Assembly (NCBI RefSeq): GCF_005938125.1
Contig: NZ_VCQN01000001.1
Location: 930,001-994,000, forward strand
DNA: 64,000 nucleotides
Reading direction: 5' to 3'
Source of the DNA: Bacillus sp. BHET2
Lineage (GTDB): Bacteria; Bacillota; Bacilli; Bacillales; Bacillaceae_B
How positions within the stretch are numbered: the stretch's first letter is position 1; every line of letters starts with the position of its first letter. A program made the position numbers and the translations under genes. Positions 16,863 to 24,612 of this stretch are shown in pieces. Under the pieces are notes generated by a model. That model worked only from the letters and a program-made list of their open reading frames with translations, ran no database searches and was not told where the DNA came from.

Positions 16863-18437
16863 ATGTCTATTCATAAATGGACGTTAGTGGTTTTACTTGT
16901 CATGCTTTACGTCATCGGTTCGTCATTTTCATCAGAAGACAAAGAAAAGCTTATTCCTATACAGCTTTTAGGTGTAAATGATTTTCATGGGCAACTTGAA
17001 ACGTCCCGGACTGTAGATGGGAAACAGGTTGGCGGAGCCGGCTACTTGGCTGCTTATGTAAAGAAAGTTAAAAAAGAAAATGTACCCTCTTTACTCGTTC
17101 ACGCTGGAGATATGGTCGGAGGCAGTGCACCCCTTTCTGCGCTTAAGCAAGATGAACCCACAATCGAATTTATGAACAGATTAGGATTTGATGTTGGTAC
17201 AGTCGGCAACCATGAATTTGACGAAGGTGTAGAAGAAATGAAGCGCCTGCTGAATGGAGGAAAGCATGAAAAGACAGGAGAATTTGGTGGGGCAACATTC
17301 CCTTATACAGTAGCCAATGTAATTGATACTGAAACCAATGAACCCATACTCCCTCCATATGTGATTAAGAAAGTGAATGGTATCCCTATCGGTTTCATTG
17401 GAATTGTTACCACCGAAACGAAGTATATTGTTTTACCCAAAGGAATTAAAGGCTTAAAATTCAAGGATGAAGTCGCATCTATTAACGAAACTGTCCAAGA
17501 TTTAAAAAGAAAAGGCGTTAGGTCGATTGTCGTTCTAGCTCACGTATCAGCTTCATCCGAAATGGACGGTTCTCGACCTTCCCAGGAATTAGTTGATTTT
17601 GCCCCTCTTATTGATGATGAAGTAGATGTTATTTTTGGCGGTCATAATCACCGGCATGCTAATACAACAGTTAATGGAAAGTTAATTGTTGAATCATACT
17701 CTTATGGAACCGCATTTTCTAATGTTAATATAAAAATTGACCCCAAGACAAAAGATATTGTTGAAAAGGAAGCGAACATCGTCAGGACCTTTCATGAAGG
17801 GATAGAACCTGATCAAGAAATTCTGAAGATGGTGCGAACATATGGAAAAGGACAAAACAAACTTTTAAATGAAGTAGTTGGTCATTCAGAGGAAACCTTC
17901 ACTAAACATAAAAGTGTCAGCGGGGAAAGAACGTTAGGCAGCATCCTTGCAGACTCCAATCGTGAAACGATGGGTGCGGATTTTGGATTTATGAATCCAG
18001 GTGGCATCCGGGCAGACCTAGATAAGGGAGATATTACTTGGGGGAAACTTTACACCATGCTCCCCTTTGGCACAAATTTGGTGAAAATGGACGTAACCGG
18101 TGCGCAAATTAAAGAAATTCTTGAACAACAATGGACAGGGAATTTCCAAACCATACTGCAACCTTCAGGTTTACATTTCACATGGAAAAAGAATGCAGCC
18201 CACGGAGAGAAAATAGCATCTTTGACTAAAGAGGACGGGAAACCGATTTCCCCTGAAAACACCTATTCTATTGCAATTACGAATTACCTTGCAACAGGTG
18301 GCGACGGATTTACGGCATTTAAAAAAGGAACGAATGTCGTAAACGGACCATTAACCCTAGATTCATTTATTTCATATATTCATAAAAATACTGGGTCTTT
18401 GAAGCAGCCTGAGGGAAATCGAATTGCACTTAAATAA
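16863..18437 (+). CDS. Secreted 5'-nucleotidase / bifunctional metallophosphatase
   Basis: A 524-residue exported enzyme: signal sequence (about 5-23), N-terminal metallophosphoesterase domain (about 30-300) with LGVNDFHGQLE, VHAGDMVGGS, GNHEFDEG and GGHNHRH metal-binding motifs, and a 5'-nucleotidase C-terminal domain (about 330-510) with NPGGIRADLDKGDITWG and the nucleobase-stacking region near YLATGGDGF. The domain order matches UshA/YfkN-type nucleotidases; no LPXTG anchor is present, so it should be free or membrane-attached through the uncleaved signal. Likely role: release of phosphate and nucleosides outside the cell. Start supported by GGGAGG. Confidence 0.9.
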   Translation: MSIHKWTLVVLLVMLYVIGSSFSSEDKEKLIPIQLLGVNDFHGQLETSRTVDGKQVGGAGYLAAYVKKVKKENVPSLLVHAGDMVGGSAPLSALKQDEPTIEFMNRLGFDVGTVGNHEFDEGVEEMKRLLNGGKHEKTGEFGGATFPYTVANVIDTETNEPILPPYVIKKVNGIPIGFIGIVTTETKYIVLPKGIKGLKFKDEVASINETVQDLKRKGVRSIVVLAHVSASSEMDGSRPSQELVDFAPLIDDEVDVIFGGHNHRHANTTVNGKLIVESYSYGTAFSNVNIKIDPKTKDIVEKEANIVRTFHEGIEPDQEILKMVRTYGKGQNKLLNEVVGHSEETFTKHKSVSGERTLGSILADSNRETMGADFGFMNPGGIRADLDKGDITWGKLYTMLPFGTNLVKMDVTGAQIKEILEQQWTGNFQTILQPSGLHFTWKKNAAHGEKIASLTKEDGKPISPENTYSIAITNYLATGGDGFTAFKKGTNVVNGPLTLDSFISYIHKNTGSLKQPEGNRIALK

Positions 18438-18438
18438 T

Positions 18439-18474
18439 AAAGGAACCGCAATGGCCATTGCGGTTCCTTTATTT
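18439..18474. terminator. Bidirectional terminator
   Basis: Sixteen-bp near-perfect palindrome AAAGGAACCGCAATGG/CCATTGCGGTTCCTTT between convergent genes. Confidence 0.85.
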
Positions 18475-18505
18475 GAGTTTACATAATTATATTATAGTAA
18501 ACCAT

Positions 18506-19015
18506 TTAGATGTTGAAAGGATCAGAATATTTAACCTTCCCTTTCACAAGATCTAACGCATTAGGAACGAGCTCCAAAACCATAAAGGCTTCGCTCGGTA
18601 CTTCAAACGGTGCTACTATTCCTTTTTGTTCAGCAGGAATAAAACCAAAAGTAGGATAGTATTCAGGGTGTCCCAACACCACAACCGATGAATGACCTAA
18701 TTTCTTGGCACGGTTAATCCCTTCCCTTATAAGGTTGGAACCAATTCCTTTAAGTTGATGGTCAGGATGAACGGCAACTGGTGCCAATGCCAATGAAGGG
18801 AAAGATTCCGTTTCATCTTCAATCGAAATGTGACTGAAAAGAACATGACCCGCTATCTCTCCTTCCCACTCTGCAACTAATGAGAGTTCTGGGATAAATG
18901 CATCCGTTTGACGGATTCCAGCAATCAATTCCGATTCCTTATGTCCTTCAAAAGCTAAGTCGTTAATGGTTTTGATTGTAAATACATCCATTGCTTGTTC
19001 TGGTCGAATATTCAT
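18506..19015 (-). CDS. GNAT family N-acetyltransferase (YhbS-like)
   Basis: A 169-residue acetyltransferase. LALAPVAVHPDHQLKGIGSNLIREG (about 65-90) is the acetyl-CoA motif, with VVVLGHPEYYPTFGFIPA after it, which is the hallmark of the YhbS-type subfamily. ATG at 19015 with GGGGGA ten bases upstream is chosen over an upstream in-frame ATG at 19063. Substrate unknown; single gene. Confidence 0.85.
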   Translation of the reverse strand: MNIRPEQAMDVFTIKTINDLAFEGHKESELIAGIRQTDAFIPELSLVAEWEGEIAGHVLFSHISIEDETESFPSLALAPVAVHPDHQLKGIGSNLIREGINRAKKLGHSSVVVLGHPEYYPTFGFIPAEQKGIVAPFEVPSEAFMVLELVPNALDLVKGKVKYSDPFNI

Positions 19016-19206
19016 TGTGATGGTCCCCCAGTTGGTTATTTGTAGATACATTTCTCGAAACATAAGAATAATTGGAATTAATCAATTGATCCAAAAGATC
19101 GCCAGCTTATTCCTAGACAGTGCCCTGATTTCTTAGCGCGAGGTATGGAATCAACAGTTATGGTTACGATGAATAATAACACAAATTGAATAGGGAGGTA
19201 TATTTC

Positions 19207-19290
19207 TTGGTGAATAAAGAATGTTCGTGTGAACGATGTACGTGTAAGACCAAAAAAGAGTGTGATTGCCCTTGCTGCTGTGAAAAGTAG
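19207..19290 (+). CDS. Cysteine-rich 27-residue peptide, metallothionein-like
   Basis: A short ORF starting at TTG (GGGAGG eight bases upstream; GTG at 19210 is the alternative). It encodes 27 residues of which nine are cysteine, in CxC and CxxC spacings: ECSCERCTC, then a lysine-rich linker KTKKE, then CDCPCCC, ending EK. A perfect 16-bp terminator begins at the base after its stop codon. The size, cysteine spacing and lysine content recall metallothioneins, so metal binding (Zn, Cu, Cd) is the natural guess, but no family is recognised. It faces the AidB-like gene. Too short for routine gene callers. Confidence 0.65.
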   Translation: MVNKECSCERCTCKTKKECDCPCCCEK

Positions 19291-19331
19291 AAGAAGCCCC
19301 TGAACTCAAAAAAACAGTTCAGGGGCTTCTT
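19291..19331. terminator. Shared terminator between the cysteine-rich ORF and the acyl-CoA dehydrogenase gene
   Basis: Perfect 16-bp stem AAGAAGCCCCTGAACT/AGTTCAGGGGCTTCTT with a 9-nt A-rich loop. Confidence 0.85.
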
Positions 19332-19336
19332 ACTAT

Positions 19337-21019
19337 TCATACCCGTACTTTCCCCACGACAATGTCATCAAAGTATTTAACGGCTTTCATTTCATCATCG
19401 ATCCACTTGGTTTGATTCCAAGCATGTTCGATGAAGAGCTCCGCAATCATACGCTTTCGTTCTCCTCCAATTGAATGTGCATCCTTAAGTGCAATGACAC
19501 TTTCAAATATATTAGCCATAAGCTCTGCAATTCGCTTTGCATGATAGGTTTGAATATCTTGGTTTGCCGTCGCTACTTTTTTCAACAATTGTTCAAGTTT
19601 CGCTATCCCCTCTTCAACCGGTGCGGCATATGCTAGGAGTTCTTCTGGTAAAAGTGTTAACTCTTCTTTCATATAGGTTAAAAAGTACTCATGTGCCTTA
19701 TGCTTATTCATTAACCTCAGTACCTCGAGACCTAAAATATTAGCTGTCCCTTCCCATACCGTTAAAACTTGCGCATCTCTGAGTAACCGGGGCAGGACGA
19801 AATCTTCGATATATCCGTTCCCACCATGCAATTCGATGGCTTCATGTGTAAAATGAATCGCCTGTTCTGCCGACTCTTTTTTCAATATGGCAATAAGCAG
19901 ACGATTTAGAACAGATTCTTCTTCTGTGGTCGGAATATCGTCGGATACGACTCGATCGAACAAGTGAACAAGATGAAACACTGCACTTGTTTCCACTTCC
20001 TGTTTAGATGCAAGGCGGGTCAAGGTCTCTTTAACCATCGGATAATTGGTTAAGGGCTGACCGAATGCTTCACGATAGAAGGCATAATTCCGGGCTTCAA
20101 TATAGGCTCTTCTCATGATACCGATGGAAGCAATGGCGTTACATACACGGGATAAATTCAGTGCTTCCATCATATAGTAGATACCCCGGCTAGGTTCTCC
20201 GACAAGATAAGCATGTGCACCATTGAATTCAACTTCTGCAGAAGGCACCGCTCTCACACCTAACTTATCCTTTAACCTGCGAATGTGGATGCCATTCAGA
20301 GACCCATCATCATTTCTCCAAGGAACAGCGAATAAGCTAAGTCCTTTCGTTCCATCTCCAGATCCTTCTATACGAGCAAGCACCATAGTCACTCCGCACA
20401 TTCCCGAATTGGAAGCGAAATATTTTTCGCCCCATAGCTGATAAGCATCACCATTTGGAACGGCTTTCGTATCATTGGCCCCAACATCGGATCCCCCTTG
20501 CCTCTCGGTTAAGAACGTAGCGCCTTCGAATAATTCCACTTCTCCTGTAGAAAGTACATGTGGAAGGAACTTTTCTTTAATATCATCAGAAGCATATTTC
20601 TCCAGAAGCAGAGCTGTAGCCATGGAGAGTGTGACAGGACAGTAAAAGCCCGGTTCCGTTTGGGATAGCAGATACCCTTGGGCATATGAATACATATAGT
20701 TTCCTTTGTGGCCTAGTTCCGGAATATCTTTATGAATATATCCGACAATTCCCTTATTATAGGTTTGTTCAACCGTTTTCTTATACCCTTCATTCACCCA
20801 TATTTCAGAGATTTCTTCTCCTAAACGGTTATATTTAATAAGTTTGGGCTGACCTTCCCGATCCGTGTGGGCAGCACGCTTATCGATTTCCCCTGCACAT
20901 AACTCTCCAAATACGTCCAATTCTCGATCTGCCCAAGAGAAGAAATCCTTGGATAAATAGTGCTTTAATAACTCTATTAAATGCAAATCCTCACGATAAA
21001 AGTTTCCAATACTTCTCAT
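19337..21019 (-). CDS. AidB-like acyl-CoA dehydrogenase
   Basis: A 560-residue acyl-CoA dehydrogenase fold protein, longer than the ~380 residues of ordinary fatty-acyl enzymes and in the AidB size class. FAD/substrate motifs: TFLTERQGGSDVG (about 172-184), GEKYFASNSG, RLKDKLGVRAVPSAEV and the C-terminal ELHGGNGYIEDFVLPRLLRDAQVLTVWEGTANI (about 410-442). E. coli AidB belongs to the alkylation response; acyl-CoA activity of Bacillus members is not established. The ATG at 21019 with GGAGG is preferred to one 15 bases upstream. It lies 97 bp after a MerR regulator on the same strand. Confidence 0.85.
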   Translation of the reverse strand: MRSIGNFYREDLHLIELLKHYLSKDFFSWADRELDVFGELCAGEIDKRAAHTDREGQPKLIKYNRLGEEISEIWVNEGYKKTVEQTYNKGIVGYIHKDIPELGHKGNYMYSYAQGYLLSQTEPGFYCPVTLSMATALLLEKYASDDIKEKFLPHVLSTGEVELFEGATFLTERQGGSDVGANDTKAVPNGDAYQLWGEKYFASNSGMCGVTMVLARIEGSGDGTKGLSLFAVPWRNDDGSLNGIHIRRLKDKLGVRAVPSAEVEFNGAHAYLVGEPSRGIYYMMEALNLSRVCNAIASIGIMRRAYIEARNYAFYREAFGQPLTNYPMVKETLTRLASKQEVETSAVFHLVHLFDRVVSDDIPTTEEESVLNRLLIAILKKESAEQAIHFTHEAIELHGGNGYIEDFVLPRLLRDAQVLTVWEGTANILGLEVLRLMNKHKAHEYFLTYMKEELTLLPEELLAYAAPVEEGIAKLEQLLKKVATANQDIQTYHAKRIAELMANIFESVIALKDAHSIGGERKRMIAELFIEHAWNQTKWIDDEMKAVKYFDDIVVGKVRV

Positions 21020-21116
21020 CTTTTTTACCTCCATTTTTTCACTTTATACATTACTATGGATTCACTTGCTCATTAGGCAGTAGGATATAAATATACTTAC
21101 ATATTATTGGGAGAAC

Positions 21117-21494
21117 TTAATCTCCGATCATTATCAATTTCCTGGCAAATTCGTCTTTCAATTTAACCATCTCGTTTTTCATGACTTCAAGTTCCTCAAT
21201 TAAGGATGCTATCTCTTCGATTCTTTTTGTCCCATATTCGATCGTGCACTCTAACTGTTTCCGTCCACTCCTGTCCTGATCAAATAAAAGGACCATTTCT
21301 TTGATTTCTTCCAATGAAAACCCGAATCTTTTGCCCCGAAAAATCAGTTTGAGTTTCGTCATATCTCTCTTTGAATAAACTCTTCTTCCAGATTCATTTC
21401 TTTCAGGATGCAACAATTCAAGTTCCTCATAATACCGAATTGTACGGGTCGTCACTTGAAACTCCTTTGCTAGCTGTGTAATCGTATATTTCAT
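21117..21494 (-). CDS. MerR family transcriptional regulator (LiuR-like)
   Basis: A 125-residue regulator: MerR helix-turn-helix and wing (KYTITQLAKEFQVTTRTIRYYEELELLHP..., RRVYSKRDMTKLKLIF) and a C-terminal coiled coil (about 75-118). It precedes the AidB-like gene on the same strand by 97 bp. An in-frame ATG 45 bases upstream is ignored because AAAGAGATG fits the ATG at 21494. Its promoter carries a perfect 16-bp palindrome in a 19-bp spacer (21530-21560). The palindrome closely resembles the one known for LiuR-type MerR regulators of acyl-CoA metabolism, which suits the neighbouring dehydrogenase. Confidence 0.82.
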   Translation of the reverse strand: MKYTITQLAKEFQVTTRTIRYYEELELLHPERNESGRRVYSKRDMTKLKLIFRGKRFGFSLEEIKEMVLLFDQDRSGRKQLECTIEYGTKRIEEIASLIEELEVMKNEMVKLKDEFARKLIMIGD

Positions 21495-21529
21495 GGAATC
21501 ATCTCTTTTTAGAATATTTAGATATTTAT

Positions 21530-21560
21530 AGTTTACCATTTACGTTAACGTAAAGTTCAA
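21530..21560 (-). promoter_or_regulatory. MerR-type promoter: TTGAAC-N19-TAAACT with 16-bp palindrome in the spacer
   Basis: On the minus strand -35 TTGAAC (21555-21560), a 19-bp spacer, -10 TAAACT (21530-21535). The spacer contains the perfect palindrome TTTACGTTAACGTAAA (21539-21554). An over-long 19-bp spacer with a central dyad is the diagnostic layout of MerR-controlled promoters. It lies 36 bp upstream of the MerR start codon, so autoregulation of the MerR/AidB pair is likely. Confidence 0.75.
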
Positions 21561-21637
21561 CCTTTTTAGTGAAGTTTTTGCTGTTGAAAGTGTTCAAGTG
21601 TAAATAAGGCGACCGAGGGTATGCAAATGGGCATATG

Positions 21638-21671
21638 AAAAAGCAGTGGCGATAACTTGCCACTGCTTTTT
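21638..21671. terminator. Terminator (T-rich on both strands)
   Basis: Perfect stem AAAAAGCAGTGGC/GCCACTGCTTTTT with an 8-nt loop, about 135 bases after the stop codon of the 2'-5' RNA ligase-like gene on the minus strand. Confidence 0.8.
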
Positions 21672-21805
21672 CGTTTACACTATAATTATGAGGGTCCCTC
21701 TGATGAGTAAATAGCATCTTTAGTTCATCTATAAAATGTTGGTCAGATGCCTCCATCTTTTTGTTGCCTTCTATTGCAAGTAAATTAAATTACTCCCACA
21801 ATAAA

Positions 21806-22357
21806 TCACTCCACAAGCTGTTTTTCATAAACAATCGGAGCGTCTATACAATCCTTGGAATCATCTACTAATTCAATTAAAGCGACAGTCGTTATCTTCG
21901 CTTCAATCAAGTCTCCTCTCTTTAAACAATGCTCGAAACCCTGGGCTAATTTTTCTGGAGGAAGCTTATTGGCCAATGTACAGTGCGGAATCCATTTGTC
22001 AGGAAGATAAAGTGAGTTTGCCGTTTCACGAAAGGAGTGAAAATAATCATGATGGGATGAATGAAAGTCCAGGAGTCCCCTCGTTACAGTAGGGGAAAGA
22101 AAGAGCGTTCCGAAGTTCAAGAATGAGCCTACGGTATTGAACGTAATGTCGATCGGTTTCTTATCATCATAATATGTTTCTAAAAATTGTATGTATGCTT
22201 CTTTGTCCAACTCTGTGTAACTCGCTATCGTGATATGGGGACGTGCGTCGTTGATTTCTTCTTCATAATACGAAATATCTTTAACAGTAAGTTCTTTCCA
22301 AATTCCTTGAATCAGCTCTTCAGTTTTTTTATCGAATAGAGCGATAACCCAGTACAT
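21806..22357 (-). CDS. 2'-5' RNA ligase / cyclic phosphodiesterase family protein
   Basis: A 183-residue 2H-phosphoesterase fold protein. The two HxT motifs are RPHITIAS (about 44-51) and WIPHCTLAN (about 133-141), the paired catalytic histidines of LigT-like enzymes. Members hydrolyse cyclic phosphates or ligate RNA; the substrate here is unknown. ATG at 22357 with AAAGGTGG eight bases upstream is preferred to the in-frame ATG at 22375. Single gene. Confidence 0.85.
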   Translation of the reverse strand: MYWVIALFDKKTEELIQGIWKELTVKDISYYEEEINDARPHITIASYTELDKEAYIQFLETYYDDKKPIDITFNTVGSFLNFGTLFLSPTVTRGLLDFHSSHHDYFHSFRETANSLYLPDKWIPHCTLANKLPPEKLAQGFEHCLKRGDLIEAKITTVALIELVDDSKDCIDAPIVYEKQLVE

Positions 22358-22511
22358 AGATAAACCACCTTTCATAATATACGGATTTGTACGTTAGCCC
22401 CTTTCCTTATACTGTAACATAACCTCTCACTCATCGCCTGCTGAAGGAGATCTTCAGAAAAGGAAATCAACTATCCAATATTAGAATGTAATTAATTAAA
22501 ACGGAAAATCT

Positions 22512-22540
22512 TTGACATCCACAAGAAAATCATGTAAATT
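22512..22540 (+). promoter_or_regulatory. SigA promoter of guaC
   Basis: TTGACA (22512-22517), 17-bp spacer, TAAATT (22535-22540). Downstream are CGAACATT (22551-22558) and AATATTCG (about 22578-22585), oriented as inverted PurBox-like halves about 19 bp apart. B. subtilis guaC is in the PurR regulon, so a PurR operator is plausible, but PurBoxes there are nearer 16-17 bp apart. Confidence 0.7.
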
Positions 22541-22602
22541 ACCTTATGTACGAACATTTATAAAATACACAAAGATTAATATTCGTGTTTAGGGGTGTAA
22601 TT

Positions 22603-23586
22603 ATGGAAAATGTATTTGATTACGAAGATATTCAATTAATTCCTGCAAAATGTGTGGTTAATAGCCGTTCTGAATGTGATACGAGTGTAACCCTGGGTGG
22701 ACATACGTTCAAATTGCCTGTGGTACCTGCCAATATGCAAACTATTATTGATGAATCAATTGCTGTCTATTTAGCTGAAAATAACTATTTCTATATCATG
22801 CATCGCTTTGAGCCTGAAAAGAGGATTTCTTTCGTTAAAGATATGAAGGTCCGCGGTTTAATTTCTTCTATCTCAGTTGGTGTAAAGGAAGAAGAATATA
22901 CCTTTGTAGAACAGTTAGCAGAAGAAAAACTGACCCCGGAATTTATTACGATTGACATTGCTCACGGTCATTCTAATGCCGTTATCAGTATGATTCAACA
23001 TATAAAAAAACACGTACCAGAAAGCTTTGTAATTGCCGGAAATGTAGGTACTCCTGAAGCTGTAAGAGAATTAGAGCATGCCGGTGCAGACGCGACAAAG
23101 GTCGGGATTGGTCCAGGCAAAGTGTGTATTACGAAAATCAAAACAGGCTTTGGTACAGGTGGATGGCAGCTTGCTGCTCTTCGCTTTTGTGCAAAAGCAG
23201 CAACAAAGCCAATCATTGCGGATGGTGGTATCCGTACTCATGGTGATATCGCTAAATCCATTCGCTTCGGTGCTTCTATGGTGATGATCGGCTCATTATT
23301 TGCAGGTCACGAAGAGTCTCCAGGAGATACAACTGAAAAAGATGGCAAGCTCTTCAAAGAATACTTTGGGTCAGCTTCTGAGTTCCAAAAAGGTGAAAAG
23401 AAAAATGTTGAAGGAAAGAAAATGTTTGTCGAGCATAAAGGCTCACTTGAGCATACACTGATTGAAATGGAACAAGATCTTCAATCCTCTATCTCCTATG
23501 CAGGTGGTACGAAGCTTGAATCAATCCGTACCGTGGATTATGTAGTCGTAAAGAACTCCATCTTTAATGGCGATAAAGTATATTAA
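22603..23586 (+). CDS. guaC: GMP reductase
   Basis: A 327-residue TIM-barrel enzyme of the IMPDH/GMP reductase family, the length of B. subtilis GuaC. Signatures: [10 protein letters not shown] at the N-terminus, the catalytic loop [18 protein letters not shown] (about 168-185, nucleophilic cysteine) and [30 protein letters not shown] for phosphate binding. No CBS domains, unlike IMP dehydrogenase. It converts GMP to IMP with NADPH. The ATG at 22603 follows AGGGGTG; an earlier in-frame ATG at 22585 lacks a site. Strong SigA promoter and PurBox-like elements upstream; terminator downstream. Confidence 0.95.
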   Translation: MENVFDYEDIQLIPAKCVVNSRSECDTSVTLGGHTFKLPVVPANMQTIIDESIAVYLAENNYFYIMHRFEPEKRISFVKDMKVRGLISSISVGVKEEEYTFVEQLAEEKLTPEFITIDIAHGHSNAVISMIQHIKKHVPESFVIAGNVGTPEAVRELEHAGADATKVGIGPGKVCITKIKTGFGTGGWQLAALRFCAKAATKPIIADGGIRTHGDIAKSIRFGASMVMIGSLFAGHEESPGDTTEKDGKLFKEYFGSASEFQKGEKKNVEGKKMFVEHKGSLEHTLIEMEQDLQSSISYAGGTKLESIRTVDYVVVKNSIFNGDKVY

Positions 23587-23597
23587 TAATAGATTTT

Positions 23598-23631
23598 GAA
23601 AAGGTGGGCACATGCTGCTCACCTTTTTTTT
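23598..23631 (+). terminator. Terminator of guaC
   Basis: AAAAGGTGGGC pairs with GCTCACCTTTT (one G-T) around an 8-nt loop, then a run of T. Confidence 0.8.
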
Positions 23632-23660
23632 GCTAGAAACAATTCTAGAACTCTTCAATT

Positions 23661-23674
23661 GAGGGACGGACCTC
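23661..23674. repeat. Solitary core of the palindromic repeat family
   Basis: GAGGGACGGACCTC with no clear second arm; a degenerate block GGGATCTCTC about 50 bp on (23719-23728) may be its worn partner. It lies just beyond the 3' end of the HAD gene whose 5' end is next to full copy C. Confidence 0.7.
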
Positions 23675-23738
23675 ATGCATATAGAAATCCTTCATAACCG
23701 TGAAGCATCACATTTGAAGGGATCTCTCATGAACTTGA

Positions 23739-24440
23739 TCAGATTAAAATATCCCTTAACTCACGAATATCTGAAATGATTGCATATGGTTTATGTGGGC
23801 TTGGTTTGTCGATTCCCTTTCGATTAAGCCATATGGCATCCATCCCATATTGCATTGGAGCCAAGACGTCATGTATCCAAGAGTCACCTATAAATATAGT
23901 CTCTTCGGCCTTCTTACCGAAGGCTTCCAAAGCAGTCGTGAAGATTTCCTTGTCAGGTTTTCTATACCCCAACTCTTCAGCATGAATGATAGTTCTTTTA
24001 TGAAAGATCTGTGACAAACCCATTTGGAAGATTTTTTCATAAGGGTCATATAAGGCGTTAGTGACAATACCGAGCTCATATTTCTCATTTAATTCCTCTA
24101 AGAGCCGAATAAGAGAGTCATCTTCCTCGATGCACTTCATACCCGTTTTTATAAACATGTCATTTATTTCATCAATCGTTTCTATATCAGGTTTTATATC
24201 AAAATGTAAGAAAGCAGAAAGCCACCTCGCCCTTATGAACTCTGTCGGTGACAATTCTCGATTAACGAATCGCTCCAATATGGTATGAGGAACGTTTAAT
24301 TTCCTCTCCAGAAAAAGGAGAGCATCTAATTCTTTTGTCAGTGGATGGTGATGAAGCGTTCTCAATAATCCCTCCCTAAACCACATAGAATCCAAAAGTG
24401 TTTCATCCAAATCAAACAATAACAATCCATACCTACTCAT
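23739..24440 (-). CDS. HAD-superfamily hydrolase
   Basis: A 233-residue HAD type I phosphatase: motif I LLFDLDETLLDS (about 6-17), motif II IVTNAL (about 129), motif III lysine in YRKPDKEIF (about 159) and motif IV FIGDSWIHDVL (about 182-192), with an alpha-helical cap. Substrate unknown. The start has GGGGGAGG about eleven bases upstream. The gene is bracketed by repeat-family sequences (23661 and 24465). Confidence 0.85.
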   Translation of the reverse strand: MSRYGLLLFDLDETLLDSMWFREGLLRTLHHHPLTKELDALLFLERKLNVPHTILERFVNRELSPTEFIRARWLSAFLHFDIKPDIETIDEINDMFIKTGMKCIEEDDSLIRLLEELNEKYELGIVTNALYDPYEKIFQMGLSQIFHKRTIIHAEELGYRKPDKEIFTTALEAFGKKAEETIFIGDSWIHDVLAPMQYGMDAIWLNRKGIDKPSPHKPYAIISDIRELRDILI

Positions 24441-24464
24441 CTAAATACCATCCTCCCCCATTTG

Positions 24465-24563
24465 GAGGGACGGACCTCTAAAATAACCTTACATACACAC
24501 CAAAACCCTTTATTAATAGTGGTTTCCCCTTACTAAAACTTCATTTTTAGAGGTCCGTCCCTC
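24465..24563. repeat. Palindromic element, copy C (core GAGGGACGGACCTC)
   Basis: A 99-bp element with perfect 19-bp terminal inverted repeats (24465-24483 and 24545-24563); the inner extension TAAAA/TTTTA is specific to this copy. It separates the HAD gene from the terminator of the giant GNAT gene. Confidence 0.8.
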
Positions 24564-24578
24564 TTTTAAGCCAAAAAT

Positions 24579-24605
24579 GCGAACCTACGAAATATGTAGG
24601 TTCGC
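24579..24605 (-). terminator. Terminator of the giant GNAT gene
   Basis: Perfect 10-bp stem GCGAACCTAC/GTAGGTTCGC with a 7-nt loop; on the minus strand followed by ATTTTTGG. Confidence 0.8.
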
Positions 24606-24612
24606 GAGACTC

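Noticed and set aside
21675..21700. AGGGTCCCTC near 21690 as another copy of the palindromic repeat
   Set aside because: It lacks the ACGGA centre of the core and has no second arm.
21526..21756. Open frame of 76 codons on the minus strand upstream of the MerR gene
   Set aside because: It runs straight through a strong terminator hairpin (21638-21671) and has no good ribosome site; composition does not look coding.
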